A DNA stretch of 64,000 nt from CBDEFX01 sp965237635 (GTDB taxonomy: Bacteria > Chloroflexota > Dehalococcoidia > Lucifugimonadales > CAUZJF01). The stretch is taken from the NCBI GenBank assembly GCA_965237635.1, contig CBDEFX010000002.1:1-64000 (forward strand), read 5' to 3'. Positions 1 to 8,242 of this stretch are shown here, piece after piece. The notes beneath the pieces were generated by a model. The model searched no databases, was not told the origin of the DNA, and saw only the letters and a program-made list of their open reading frames with translations. Each line of letters begins with the position of its first letter. Position 1 is the stretch's first letter. The position numbers were made by a program, and so were the translations under genes.

Positions 1-211
1 CGCGTGGGTCTCTCCTTGACCGGGCTGGTCGGCCTGCTGATGCGTGACATGGCGCTCACCCGCGACGAGGTTGTCGGGTCTCATGGATGGCCTGCTGACA
101 TCCGCCGAACCGCCGACCGGCACGACGAGGCTGGGCGACTGGCTGGAAGAGAACGGGGACGGACTAGGGAGACGGTACGTGTCCGAGCTGCGGCGGAACT
201 ACCGGGGTTAG
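1..211 (+). pseudogene. 3' remnant of an SDR/epimerase-like gene, frameshifted
   Basis: Reading from base 1 gives an open frame containing LLMRDMALTRDEVVG. It then continues in the next frame as LMDGLLTSAEPPTGTTRLGD and on to a stop at 209-211. One extra T near position 79 explains the switch. The pattern of a DGLL core, then PP-TG-T-L-DWL and a closing Y-EL resembles the C-terminus of NAD(P)-binding epimerase-like proteins; I infer this from memory of the family. The 5' part lies outside the window. It may be a chromosomal gene broken at the element boundary, or the extra base may be an assembly error. Confidence 0.4.
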
Positions 212-351
212 TCGTAGTTATGGCGAGGCGGGTCAGGATCGGGCGGCGCAGGCATGGGCGACAGCTGGCGGTGCCGCCATAACTTATGAATGCCCAGTGG
301 CAGACATTGGTGGCCCTGCTTGGCCTGAGTGAACAGATTGTCCACAAGCCC

Positions 352-392
352 TTGACTTTCATCAGGCGCCTGAAATATTGTTGTGTCACAAC
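352..392 (+). promoter_or_regulatory. Promoter with two palindromic operators ahead of the first restriction operon
   Basis: TTGACT at 352-357 is followed 18 bases later by TATTGT at 376-381, a fair -35/-10 pair. A perfect 12-bp palindrome TCAGGCGCCTGA (362-373) lies between them. A second one, GTTGTG-T-CACAAC (380-392), overlaps the start region. The next gene encodes a small HTH protein, so autoregulation by it is a natural inference. Between 212 and 351 I see nothing coding. Confidence 0.5.
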
Positions 393-414
393 ACTATTTA
401 GCCGGTTGGTCATT

Positions 415-627
415 ATGACTTTAGAAGACTATGTGACCGCGATTGAAGCCGGGCGCCAACTTAAGGTTCACCCGGAAACAGTCAAACGCCTGTGTAGACA
501 GGGAGACCTGCCTGCAGAGAAACTACACAACACTTGGCTCATTCGTAAGGAAGTGCTTGTCCAGTTCTCAAAAACCTATAACCCCCGTCCCGGCGCAAAG
601 CGTCGAGGCGATGATCAGAGGCTCTAG
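415..627 (+). CDS. Small excisionase-type helix-turn-helix protein
   Basis: The 70-residue protein has the MerR/excisionase-like winged HTH pattern: a YVTAIEAGRQLKVHPETVKR helix-turn-helix, then RQGDLPAEKL and NTWLIRKEVL. The ATG at 415 follows the promoter and operators and keeps only the conserved domain, so I prefer it to upstream in-frame starts. Its stop directly abuts the GTG start of the cytosine methyltransferase gene. It probably acts as a control or DNA-binding accessory protein of the restriction operon rather than a phage excisionase, because no integrase is near. A second protein of this kind (31191-31433) heads the other restriction-like module. Confidence 0.75.
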   Translation: MTLEDYVTAIEAGRQLKVHPETVKRLCRQGDLPAEKLHNTWLIRKEVLVQFSKTYNPRPGAKRRGDDQRL

Positions 628-1698
628 GTGACGATGGGGATACCGAGAAAGGCAACTTCCTTAATGGAGCCCACGGCGCTTGACCTGTTCTCAGGATGTG
701 GGGGCCTAACGCTTGGTTTGAAGCAGGGGGGCTTCAATGTCCTTGGGGCAGTGGACATTGACCCTCTCTCCGTGGAGACGTACCGAGCAAATCACAAAGA
801 AGTCACAGTGTGGGATGTGGATATAAGGGACTTAGCCCCAGCTCAAATGCAATCTTCCTTGGGAATAAGGCCGGGAGACCTCGATCTCCTTGCTGCTTGC
901 CCTCCATGTCAGGGATTCTCAACAATGAGAACCTTGAACGGTGCCCTAGTAGTCGACGACCCTCGCAACGACCTTCTACTTGAAATTCTAAGGTTCGTCG
1001 ACGTTCTACGTCCTAGAGCCGTAATGATTGAGAACGTCCCCGGATTGGCCCATGATAGGCGTTTTCACGTTTTTCGGAAGCGGATGGAGAATGCTGGATA
1101 CCTAGGGAACCAGGATGTGTTCAACGCTGCGGAGTATGGAGTTCCGCAACGCAGACGGAGGCTCATCTATCTCGCCGGGCTTGGGACACGAATACCCTTT
1201 GCTGAACCTGTTCCCGACAAGGTAACAGTCAAGGACGCTATCGGAGGGCTTCCGAGAGCAGGCGAAAGTGGTGATCCGATCCATGACATGTTAGAAAGGC
1301 GGACACCGCGGGTTATGCAAATGATTCGACGTATACCCAAAGATGGCGGGAGTCGCACTGACCTTCCTGAAGAGGATCAACTTGACTGTCACAAGCGTTG
1401 CAATGGTTTCAAGGACGTTTACGGCCGTATGGCCTGGGGTGAGGTCTCACCAACAATAACCAGCGGGTGCTTCAATCCCTCCAAGGGTCGGTTCCTTCAT
1501 CCGGAGGAGGACCGTGCAATCACGATGCGTGAGGCTTCGTTACTCCAGGGCTTCCCACGCCAATACAAGTTCCTAGCCGGGAGTGGTAAGTCCGCAATAG
1601 CAATGATGATCGGTAACGCTTTGCCTCCTCCCTTCATTGCTGCTCATGCCAGAGGAGTCCTTAATTCTCTGCAACCTAGAGACACTCATACTAAGTAG
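628..1698 (+). CDS. DNA (cytosine-5-)-methyltransferase
   Basis: This is a typical C5-methyltransferase of about 356 residues that transfers a methyl group from SAM to cytosine in DNA. Motif I is DLFSGCGGLTLGL near residue 18, the catalytic motif IV is ACPPCQGFST with the nucleophile Cys about residue 94, motif VI is IENVPG, and motif VIII is EYGVPQRRRR. The C-terminal GNALPPP is motif X. The start could be GTG 628, ATG 634 or ATG 664; GTG 628 directly follows the upstream stop. Vsr, HNH and UvrD genes downstream suggest it is the modification arm of a restriction system with its own mismatch repair. The target sequence cannot be read from the protein. Confidence 0.95.
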   Translation: MTMGIPRKATSLMEPTALDLFSGCGGLTLGLKQGGFNVLGAVDIDPLSVETYRANHKEVTVWDVDIRDLAPAQMQSSLGIRPGDLDLLAACPPCQGFSTMRTLNGALVVDDPRNDLLLEILRFVDVLRPRAVMIENVPGLAHDRRFHVFRKRMENAGYLGNQDVFNAAEYGVPQRRRRLIYLAGLGTRIPFAEPVPDKVTVKDAIGGLPRAGESGDPIHDMLERRTPRVMQMIRRIPKDGGSRTDLPEEDQLDCHKRCNGFKDVYGRMAWGEVSPTITSGCFNPSKGRFLHPEEDRAITMREASLLQGFPRQYKFLAGSGKSAIAMMIGNALPPPFIAAHARGVLNSLQPRDTHTK

Positions 1699-1707
1699 GG
1701 AGATTCA

Positions 1708-4629
1708 ATGACCACGAGTATTGGCCAAGTGTTGCAGAGTGAACTGACTCCGGAACAATATGCAGCAGCAATTGATCCGGCACTGGAAGTTCTGTGCTTG
1801 GCATGTGCCGGCTCTGGTAAGTCTAGGACGCTCGCGTATAGAATCGCCAGGCTCCTTGCCGAGGGAAAACAGCCTGAGGGTATCGTTGCCTTCACATTCA
1901 CCGAAAAGGCAGCCGAGTCAATCAAGCGGCGCGTCACAGAGGCACTCCAGACGGCCGGGCTTGACTCTACCATCATGGGCGCGATGTACATCGGGACAAT
2001 CCACGCCTACTGCCGGCGCATCCTTGGAGACATCGAACCCACGTACCGCCAATACGATGTGCTTGACGAAAACCGGCTGAAACTCTACCTGATTTCACGC
2101 TATCCCCAGTTGGGACTTCAGAACTTCCGTGGCCGCGCGCGCGGCAACAGCTACTTTGACACGATCAAACAGACTTCAGATGCCTGGAAGACTGCTAACG
2201 ATGAGTTGCTTGATCTCGCCGCGGTCTCGGCCGAAGACCCGGATCTCGGCGACTTGCTAGTGCGTATTCAAGATGGACTTCGAACGGACCAGTACATAGA
2301 CTTCTCTTTGATGATTCGTAATGTAGTAGAAGCCGTACAAAGTAGTGTGCCGGGAATAGCAAATGCTATTGGGTCATTGCAGCATCTTATGGTTGACGAA
2401 TACCAAGACGTGAATCCTTGTCAGGAAGAGTTGATTCGGCTTCTTCACCAGCGCTCTAGCACACTTTTCGCGGTTGGCGACGACGATCAAGCGATCTATG
2501 CTTGGCGAGGCGCCGACGTCAGCAACATTATCGACTTCCAGCAACGCTACTTAGGCTGCAGCGTGCATACCTTGTCGCAGAACTTTCGGAGCACCCAACC
2601 GATCGTGGAGGCATCGGATGGTTTCGTCACCGCAACTCTCGGCCCTAGTAGAATTGCGAAAGCACCCGCTGCTTTTGCGAATGTTGTGCCCCAGGATTTC
2701 GGTGTGTTGTGGTTTTCCGAACGCGCCGTGGAAGCGGAGTGGGTTGCTAGCCGAATTCGTGACCTGCTTGGAACTGCGTACGATGATAATGGAAGCGTAC
2801 GAGGACTGACACCAGCTGACTTTGCAGTGCTGATGAGGTCGACCCGAACGGAGGAACAGGATGGTACTCCGAGGCATGGTGCCTTTACAGCCGCTCTGGG
2901 GAACATAGGGATTCCGTTCAGTTTGGAAGCGGGAGGGGGACCTTTCGACCGACCCCAGACAGCAGCTCTGCGCAGCACGTTCGAACTCCTGCGTAACACT
3001 CCGCTTGACCGAAACACTCTACAACAACACTTCACTTCAGACGTACTTCCTGCGTACCCCAACGCTGATTTCAATGCGTTGGTCCGGGTTCTAACCGATT
3101 GGAGCCGTCGCATTAACCGACCTCAGGGCTCGACAAGAATTCGGCTCTACCCGCAACAATTGGTCTACGACCTACTGGAAGCATTCAATGTCGCTCAGAC
3201 AAACTTCAGTGACGAAACCATGCGGGACATCGGCTTGTTCAGTCGCATGATTCTGGATGTCGAAACCGTGTACATGAGCGTCGACTCCAGTCAACGGTTT
3301 TCCGACGTTCTCAATTCCCTTCAAAACGCAGCGGACACAGGATATGACGTATCCACAGACGATGTCATCCAACGACCAGATGCGGTCACGGTCTCCACTG
3401 TACACAAAATGAAAGGCCTTGAGTTTCCGTGCGTGTTCGTAGTAGATGTGGAGGCACGCAGATTTCCTGGGGACATGAGCAGCTATCGGGGATGGCTGCC
3501 ACCGGGCGTCATGGCTCAGGCGATCAATCGAGGCGCCTATCAAGGCACACAGGACGGGGAAATCAGACTTTTCTATACGGCTATGACACGCGCCGAAAGG
3601 TATCTTTACGTGAGTGGCGCCGAGAGCCTGCCGCAGGCAAAAAGACCGAGACGGCGATCCTCATATGCGTTGCAGATCGCAGGACACCCTGCGGTCCACG
3701 AAGAGCCGTCGATCCTTCCGAACGGACTCATGCAAGCCCCGCCGCGCAGGCGAGTGGATGACGCCGACTATCCGACAAGCTTCACCGAGGTCAGATACTA
3801 CCTCCAGTGCCCGAAAAGTTATCAGTTCAGGGAGAGGTACGGTCTAAACCCTGTTGTTCCGGAAATGTTCGGCTACGGACGGACTGTCCACACCTCAATC
3901 CAGAAGCTGCACACACTCTACCCGACCGCGCCGCCTGGACCACACCTCATCGAGCCGATAGTCGAGGATACATTCCATCTGAAGCATGTTCCCCAGAGTG
4001 GAGATCCAGTGAATCGGCCCGGGGCGTATGAGAATGGCCGAAGCCGTGCAGTGGAAATCGCTAAGGACTACGTAACGAACTTCGGGGCCGATTTCGAGCG
4101 GGAGCGCCAGTTGGAAGCGTTTTTTGAGATTCCAGCTGCCAACTGTGTCATATCGGGTTCGATTGACCTTCTACTCCATGAAGACGCGGCTGGGAACATT
4201 CTCAAGGCAGAAATCATCGACTTCAAGACAATGGAAGGCGGCGATCAACCCACCACTAGCAACAAACTCGATTGGACTGAACTCGCATTGCAGGTTCAGT
4301 TGTATGCCCGAGCAGCGGATCAGGTGCTGGGTCAGAACGCCAAGACCGGCAGCGTCCATCTCCTAAAGGACGGCCACCGCATAGAAGTTCCGATTACCCA
4401 GGACGCGGTGAATGCTGCTCTAGCCAATATTGAATGGGCTGTGACTGGGATTCTCGAGTCAGACTTCCCGATGAGGCCACACCCCCAAAAGTGCAAGACT
4501 TGCGATTTTCGTTCGATTTGTCCAAAGACACCTCAGAGCTTCAGTGCATCGCGTACGACTCCACCGGAACTTCATCTGCCAGACCGCACGGAAATGGCTC
4601 GGTCGTTCAGCCAACATCAGGAGCCATAA
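1708..4629 (+). CDS. UvrD/Rep-family helicase fused to a Cas4/AddB-like nuclease
   Basis: The 973-residue protein begins with a superfamily I helicase. It has Walker A CAGSGKSRT near residue 33, Walker B VDEYQDVN, the GDDDQAIYAWRGA motif, NFRST, STVHKMKGLEF and FYTAMTRAE. After about residue 690 comes a RecB/Cas4-type nuclease domain: SFTEVRYYLQCPKSYQFRER, GSIDLLLHED, EIIDFKT and QLYARA. It ends in KCKTCDFRSIC, so with the earlier Cys it could hold an iron-sulfur cluster like AddB or Cas4. It starts nine bases after the methyltransferase and ends four bases before vsr. It probably processes DNA ends made by the partner nucleases. A role in host repair is possible, but the context points to defence. 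Confidence 0.9.
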   Translation: MTTSIGQVLQSELTPEQYAAAIDPALEVLCLACAGSGKSRTLAYRIARLLAEGKQPEGIVAFTFTEKAAESIKRRVTEALQTAGLDSTIMGAMYIGTIHAYCRRILGDIEPTYRQYDVLDENRLKLYLISRYPQLGLQNFRGRARGNSYFDTIKQTSDAWKTANDELLDLAAVSAEDPDLGDLLVRIQDGLRTDQYIDFSLMIRNVVEAVQSSVPGIANAIGSLQHLMVDEYQDVNPCQEELIRLLHQRSSTLFAVGDDDQAIYAWRGADVSNIIDFQQRYLGCSVHTLSQNFRSTQPIVEASDGFVTATLGPSRIAKAPAAFANVVPQDFGVLWFSERAVEAEWVASRIRDLLGTAYDDNGSVRGLTPADFAVLMRSTRTEEQDGTPRHGAFTAALGNIGIPFSLEAGGGPFDRPQTAALRSTFELLRNTPLDRNTLQQHFTSDVLPAYPNADFNALVRVLTDWSRRINRPQGSTRIRLYPQQLVYDLLEAFNVAQTNFSDETMRDIGLFSRMILDVETVYMSVDSSQRFSDVLNSLQNAADTGYDVSTDDVIQRPDAVTVSTVHKMKGLEFPCVFVVDVEARRFPGDMSSYRGWLPPGVMAQAINRGAYQGTQDGEIRLFYTAMTRAERYLYVSGAESLPQAKRPRRRSSYALQIAGHPAVHEEPSILPNGLMQAPPRRRVDDADYPTSFTEVRYYLQCPKSYQFRERYGLNPVVPEMFGYGRTVHTSIQKLHTLYPTAPPGPHLIEPIVEDTFHLKHVPQSGDPVNRPGAYENGRSRAVEIAKDYVTNFGADFERERQLEAFFEIPAANCVISGSIDLLLHEDAAGNILKAEIIDFKTMEGGDQPTTSNKLDWTELALQVQLYARAADQVLGQNAKTGSVHLLKDGHRIEVPITQDAVNAALANIEWAVTGILESDFPMRPHPQKCKTCDFRSICPKTPQSFSASRTTPPELHLPDRTEMARSFSQHQEP

Positions 4630-4633
4630 CGAC

Positions 4634-5050
4634 GTGCCAGACAATCTGACACTTGAACAGAGAAGCTATTGTATGTCACGTATAAAGGGGAAGGATACGG
4701 GATTGGAAACCCGTGTGCGATCGGAACTCCATAAGAGAGGCTTGAGGTTTCGTAAACACGTCAAAGAGTTGCCAGGCAAACCGGACGTCGTCTTCACCAA
4801 AGCAAAAGTCGCCCTCTTCATTGACGGCGACTTTTGGCATGGCTACAGGTTCCCAACGTGGGAACACAAGGTTTCGGACTTCTGGAAGACAAAGATATCC
4901 AAGACCCGAGAGAGAGACACGAAGAACGACCATAGGCTCTATGAAATGGGATGGACGGTGATACGCCTGTGGCAACATGACTTTGAACGGAACCATGAGG
5001 CCAGCATCCAAAGCATCATGCGCACTGTGAAATTGAAGGCAGCTGCGTGA
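4634..5050 (+). CDS. vsr: Very short patch repair (Vsr) endonuclease
   Basis: Vsr nicks DNA at T:G mismatches that arise when 5-methylcytosine deaminates, protecting sites of the partner Dcm-type enzyme. The 138-residue product matches the family from end to end: NLTLEQRSYCMSRIKGKDTG, then LRFRKHVKELPGKPDVVF, VALFIDGDFWHGYRFP and ERDTKNDHRLYEMGWTVIRL. The conserved Asp of the FIDGDFWH motif and the WHGY segment are present. The GTG at 4634 is chosen because family members start just before the LT-EQRS element; it lies four bases after the helicase stop. Its position behind a C5 methyltransferase is the standard pairing. Confidence 0.93.
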   Translation: MPDNLTLEQRSYCMSRIKGKDTGLETRVRSELHKRGLRFRKHVKELPGKPDVVFTKAKVALFIDGDFWHGYRFPTWEHKVSDFWKTKISKTRERDTKNDHRLYEMGWTVIRLWQHDFERNHEASIQSIMRTVKLKAAA

Positions 5051-5080
5051 TCGCAACCAAGCTCATGGGGGATGACAGCG

Positions 5081-5857
5081 ATGCCCTCTATTAGTAGGTC
5101 AGGTTGGACACGCCAGCAACTGCTGGTGGCGTTCGCGTTGTATTCCCGAATGCCGTTTGGCAGGCTGCACGCCAAGAATCCTGAGATAGTGCGAATCGCA
5201 AACGCCATTGACCGGACACCATCAGCACTTGCGATGAAGCTTGTCAATATCGCCAGCCTTGATCCCGAAATCACAGGCACGGGCCGCAGCGGCCTGAAGA
5301 ATGCATCCACCAACGACCGTGCAATGTGGGATGAGATGCAAGACAACTGGGACCGTTTCGCTGTAGAGTCTGATCGGGCCACGAGGGACTTCGAAGCAAT
5401 AGCGGAACCGCTCGGCGGAGAGGTTCCTGTCGACGACAGCGGTTTTCCTGTGGGTGAAGACCGTGTTATGCACACTACAGCCCGCATCGGGCAGGATTTC
5501 TTCCGTGCGGCAGTCCTGAGCGCATACAGCGGGCAGTGCTGCATTTCCGGGTTGTCAATGCCCAAACTCCTCGTGGCAAGCCACATCGTTCCGTGGCGTA
5601 TTGACAGCTTCAACAGGGCGAATCCCAGAAATGGTCTGCTGTTGTCGGCCCTACACGACAAAGCGTTCGACATCGGTTTGATCACGATCGAAGAGAACAT
5701 GACCATCCGGGTTTCCCGGAAACACGCCGTGCGAAACGACAGGTTCTTTTCGGACTCTATTGAGCTGTACGATGGACAGCCTATCCGTCGGCCGGAGAAA
5801 TTCCGACCTGACAAGGAGTTTCTTGCCTACCATAGGGAGCATGTCTTTCTGGAGTGA
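5081..5857 (+). CDS. HNH restriction endonuclease
   Basis: The C-terminal half is an HNH nuclease of the kind found in putative type II restriction enzymes. It has a CCISG zinc/fold element, then LLVASHIVPW, NPRNGLLLSALHDKAFD and RPDKEFLAYHREHVF. The His of ASHIVPW and the N-G-L-L-S and H-D elements form the metal and catalytic site. The N-terminal 120 residues are helical and may recognise DNA. ATG 5081 has GGGGGAT seven bases upstream; the nearer ATG 5072 lacks room for a ribosome site. It is likely the cleaving partner of the C5 methyltransferase. Confidence 0.88.
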   Translation: MPSISRSGWTRQQLLVAFALYSRMPFGRLHAKNPEIVRIANAIDRTPSALAMKLVNIASLDPEITGTGRSGLKNASTNDRAMWDEMQDNWDRFAVESDRATRDFEAIAEPLGGEVPVDDSGFPVGEDRVMHTTARIGQDFFRAAVLSAYSGQCCISGLSMPKLLVASHIVPWRIDSFNRANPRNGLLLSALHDKAFDIGLITIEENMTIRVSRKHAVRNDRFFSDSIELYDGQPIRRPEKFRPDKEFLAYHREHVFLE

Positions 5858-6034
5858 CGTGAGTACCTCAGTATCAGCAATCGAAAGAGAGCCATGGTCT
5901 CAACTGAGGGCTATGCCGAGTTCGCCGACCTTGGGGAAGCGCTCGGTTTCGTACGTGTGTAGGCTTGAAGATTGCACTTGAGTAGCCGAGGGACACTTCA
6001 TTCGGGCAAACGTAGTCAATCGGGAGGTTGATGG

Positions 6035-8029
6035 ATGACCACAGTGTCCCCGGACTCCGCACAGCACAGCCGCGTTCTAAGACTCAACTACAGCGGTCGG
6101 ATCATCGACCACCTAGGGCTTCAAATGTACCAGAGCCCAGTGGCCGCAGTCGCCGAGCTCGTGGCCAACGCTTGGGACGCAGACGCCGACAGAGTGGAGA
6201 TTAGCTTGCCCGAGGCCTTGGCCGACACCGCGGAGATCGTGGTGAAAGACGATGGGAACGGCATGACCTTCGCCGAATGCCAAAACCGATTTCTGAACGT
6301 CGGGCTTGCCCGACGTGGAAACGACAGGACCGAAAGGTCTCCTTTGAAAGGGAGGCGGATCCTCGGTCGTAAAGGAATCGGGAAATTCGCTGGCTTCGGC
6401 ATAGCTGAAGTGGTTCGCGTTGAAACCGTGAGTAGAACTAGCGGCGAGAGAACTGTTTTCGAGATGGACATCTCGAAGTTGCGCTCCGATGAATACGTCA
6501 ATCCTGAAGGGACGGAGATTGATCTAATCGAGTATGAAGCTCCAGAAGACGACCGACAGCAGGAACACGGCACCACTATTCGGCTTAGGCGTCTGGTTCT
6601 TTCACAGCGCCGCGAGCCTACGTCGTTCGCCCGCAGCATGGCTAGACGGTTCTTGATACATCAGATTGCCGTCGACTTTCGTGTTCGCGTCAACGAAGTG
6701 CCTTTGCCCGGGGACGACGATTTGCTTCCGGTACAGTTCTCGTTCCCGACCGAGTACCGGACCGAGGAACGTCCGACTGATCTTGATATCAAGGGGGGCT
6801 GGGGCATTGAGACTGTCGGCGGCCAAGAAGTCAGGTGGCGCGTGCTTTTCTATCACGACCCCATCGGGGAAGAAGAACTGAGGGGCATTAGCGTGTTCGC
6901 AGGCGTTAAGATGGTGCAGGCACCTTTCTTCTTCAATCTCTCCGGTGGCCTTTCGGGGCAGCACGGCCAGCAGTATATTGCTGGCAAGATCCAGGCCGAT
7001 TCCCTCGATGAACAAGAAGCAGACCTTGTCGCGCCGGAACGCCAGCGAGTGAACTGGGATCATCCTCTGGCCTCCCAAATCGAGGAGTGGGGACGCCGGC
7101 GTCTGAGGCAACTCCTGGGTATCTGGAGAGACCGACGGGGGGAGGATCGAGAACGGCAGCTTGAAGCGCGTCTCGCGGGGTTCGCTGCCCGACTCGGGCG
7201 GCTGAGTGACCACGAGCGGACCACCGTCTCTCGGGCGATTAGGCGAGTGGCGCAGGTCGAGACTCTTTCTCAAGACCAATTCGAGGACCTGGGAAACGCG
7301 ATGGTCACGGCCTGGGAGCAGGGAAGGTTGCATGACCTCGTAGGTGACATCGCCCAGGTCGAAGACCTGACATCCGATCAACTTCTGGGGATCCTCGCTG
7401 AGGCCCAAGTCTTGACAGCTCTGAATACGGCTGAAGCCGTTAGGACGAAGTTGTTGACTGTGGGCGGGCTGAAGCAGCGGATAGATCGCAGGGATCTCGA
7501 GAACGCCGTCCGAGACTACATAAGCCAACATCCCTGGCTCGTCTCTCCGAAGTGGGAGACCTTTGCTGCGGAGACAGGAGTAAAGCAGTTACTCGAACGG
7601 GCATTAGCGGAGTCTGGCATTCAAACCGACCCAGACTTCGCAGGCAGGGTTGACCTTGCACTATCAAGCGGTGAACACCTACTCGTCCTGGAGTTCATGC
7701 GGCCCGGCCTCAGGCTTGATTGGGACCACGTCAACCGCTTCGAGCGATATGTGAGAATCGTCGGAGCCAATGTAAGGGCGAATACGGGAGGTAGGTTCAA
7801 GCGGGCTACGGGCTACATCGTCGCGGACAAGCTGCACGATCGAGTTGAACTCGTGGACAAGATCATCGCACTAGAAGACGATGATATGTTCGCTCTGGAC
7901 TGGCCAACGCTCTTCACAAACGCGATCGCACAGTGGCAAGAGTTTCTGGTCATCTTGGCGGGGCGGGACCCTCACGACGAACGACTGCAGGTCTTGATCG
8001 ACGAGCATACTGGGCTGGCTCCGCAGTGA
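6035..8029 (+). CDS. GHKL (Hsp90/MORC/MutL-like) ATPase with a Shedu-like C-terminal domain
   Basis: The 664-residue protein carries an N-terminal GHKL ATPase. AVAELVANAWDADADRVEI gives the Asn-containing N box, DDGNGM the second motif, and GRRILGRKGIGKFAGFGIAE the glycine lid. The C-terminal third has DLENAVRDYISQHPWLV and GRVDLALSSGEHLLVLEFMR followed by PG. This resembles the restriction-endonuclease-like domain of Shedu/DUF4263 proteins, but Met stands where the catalytic Lys of an E-x-K usually is. A strong ribosome site (GGGAGG) precedes ATG 6035. MutL/MORC-type ATPases are known partners of restriction operons with C5 methylases and Vsr. A gap of 177 bases separates it from the HNH gene, so it may be co-transcribed or separate. 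Confidence 0.85.
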   Translation: MTTVSPDSAQHSRVLRLNYSGRIIDHLGLQMYQSPVAAVAELVANAWDADADRVEISLPEALADTAEIVVKDDGNGMTFAECQNRFLNVGLARRGNDRTERSPLKGRRILGRKGIGKFAGFGIAEVVRVETVSRTSGERTVFEMDISKLRSDEYVNPEGTEIDLIEYEAPEDDRQQEHGTTIRLRRLVLSQRREPTSFARSMARRFLIHQIAVDFRVRVNEVPLPGDDDLLPVQFSFPTEYRTEERPTDLDIKGGWGIETVGGQEVRWRVLFYHDPIGEEELRGISVFAGVKMVQAPFFFNLSGGLSGQHGQQYIAGKIQADSLDEQEADLVAPERQRVNWDHPLASQIEEWGRRRLRQLLGIWRDRRGEDRERQLEARLAGFAARLGRLSDHERTTVSRAIRRVAQVETLSQDQFEDLGNAMVTAWEQGRLHDLVGDIAQVEDLTSDQLLGILAEAQVLTALNTAEAVRTKLLTVGGLKQRIDRRDLENAVRDYISQHPWLVSPKWETFAAETGVKQLLERALAESGIQTDPDFAGRVDLALSSGEHLLVLEFMRPGLRLDWDHVNRFERYVRIVGANVRANTGGRFKRATGYIVADKLHDRVELVDKIIALEDDDMFALDWPTLFTNAIAQWQEFLVILAGRDPHDERLQVLIDEHTGLAPQ

Positions 8030-8242
8030 CACATCGACCGCGCTCTATGGCGTCCGCAGCCTGAAGTCACGAGATGTCCAGATGTCGCACCAAGGCGCCA
8101 TTCACGAGGGCGGCCATGTTGTAAAGGGCGGAGTAATAATGGACCGGCGAGGCGGGGGTGAGCGTTCGGGAGTGGCGCTGCAAAACTGGACCACCCGCCG
8201 CCTTCCATAGAGTTGGAGGCAACTCGATGGAAGGTGTGAAGG

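Noticed and set aside
415..627. Excisionase of an integrated element
   Set aside because: The fold matches, but no integrase is nearby and it abuts a methyltransferase gene.
1708..4629. Reading the helicase-nuclease fusion as an AddA or a Cas4 gene of a CRISPR system
   Set aside because: No AddB partner and no other cas genes; the operon context is a C5 methylase with Vsr and HNH.
6602..7531. Minus-strand frame of 309 codons inside the GHKL ATPase gene
   Set aside because: No ribosome site or domain; the plus strand has the GHKL motifs.
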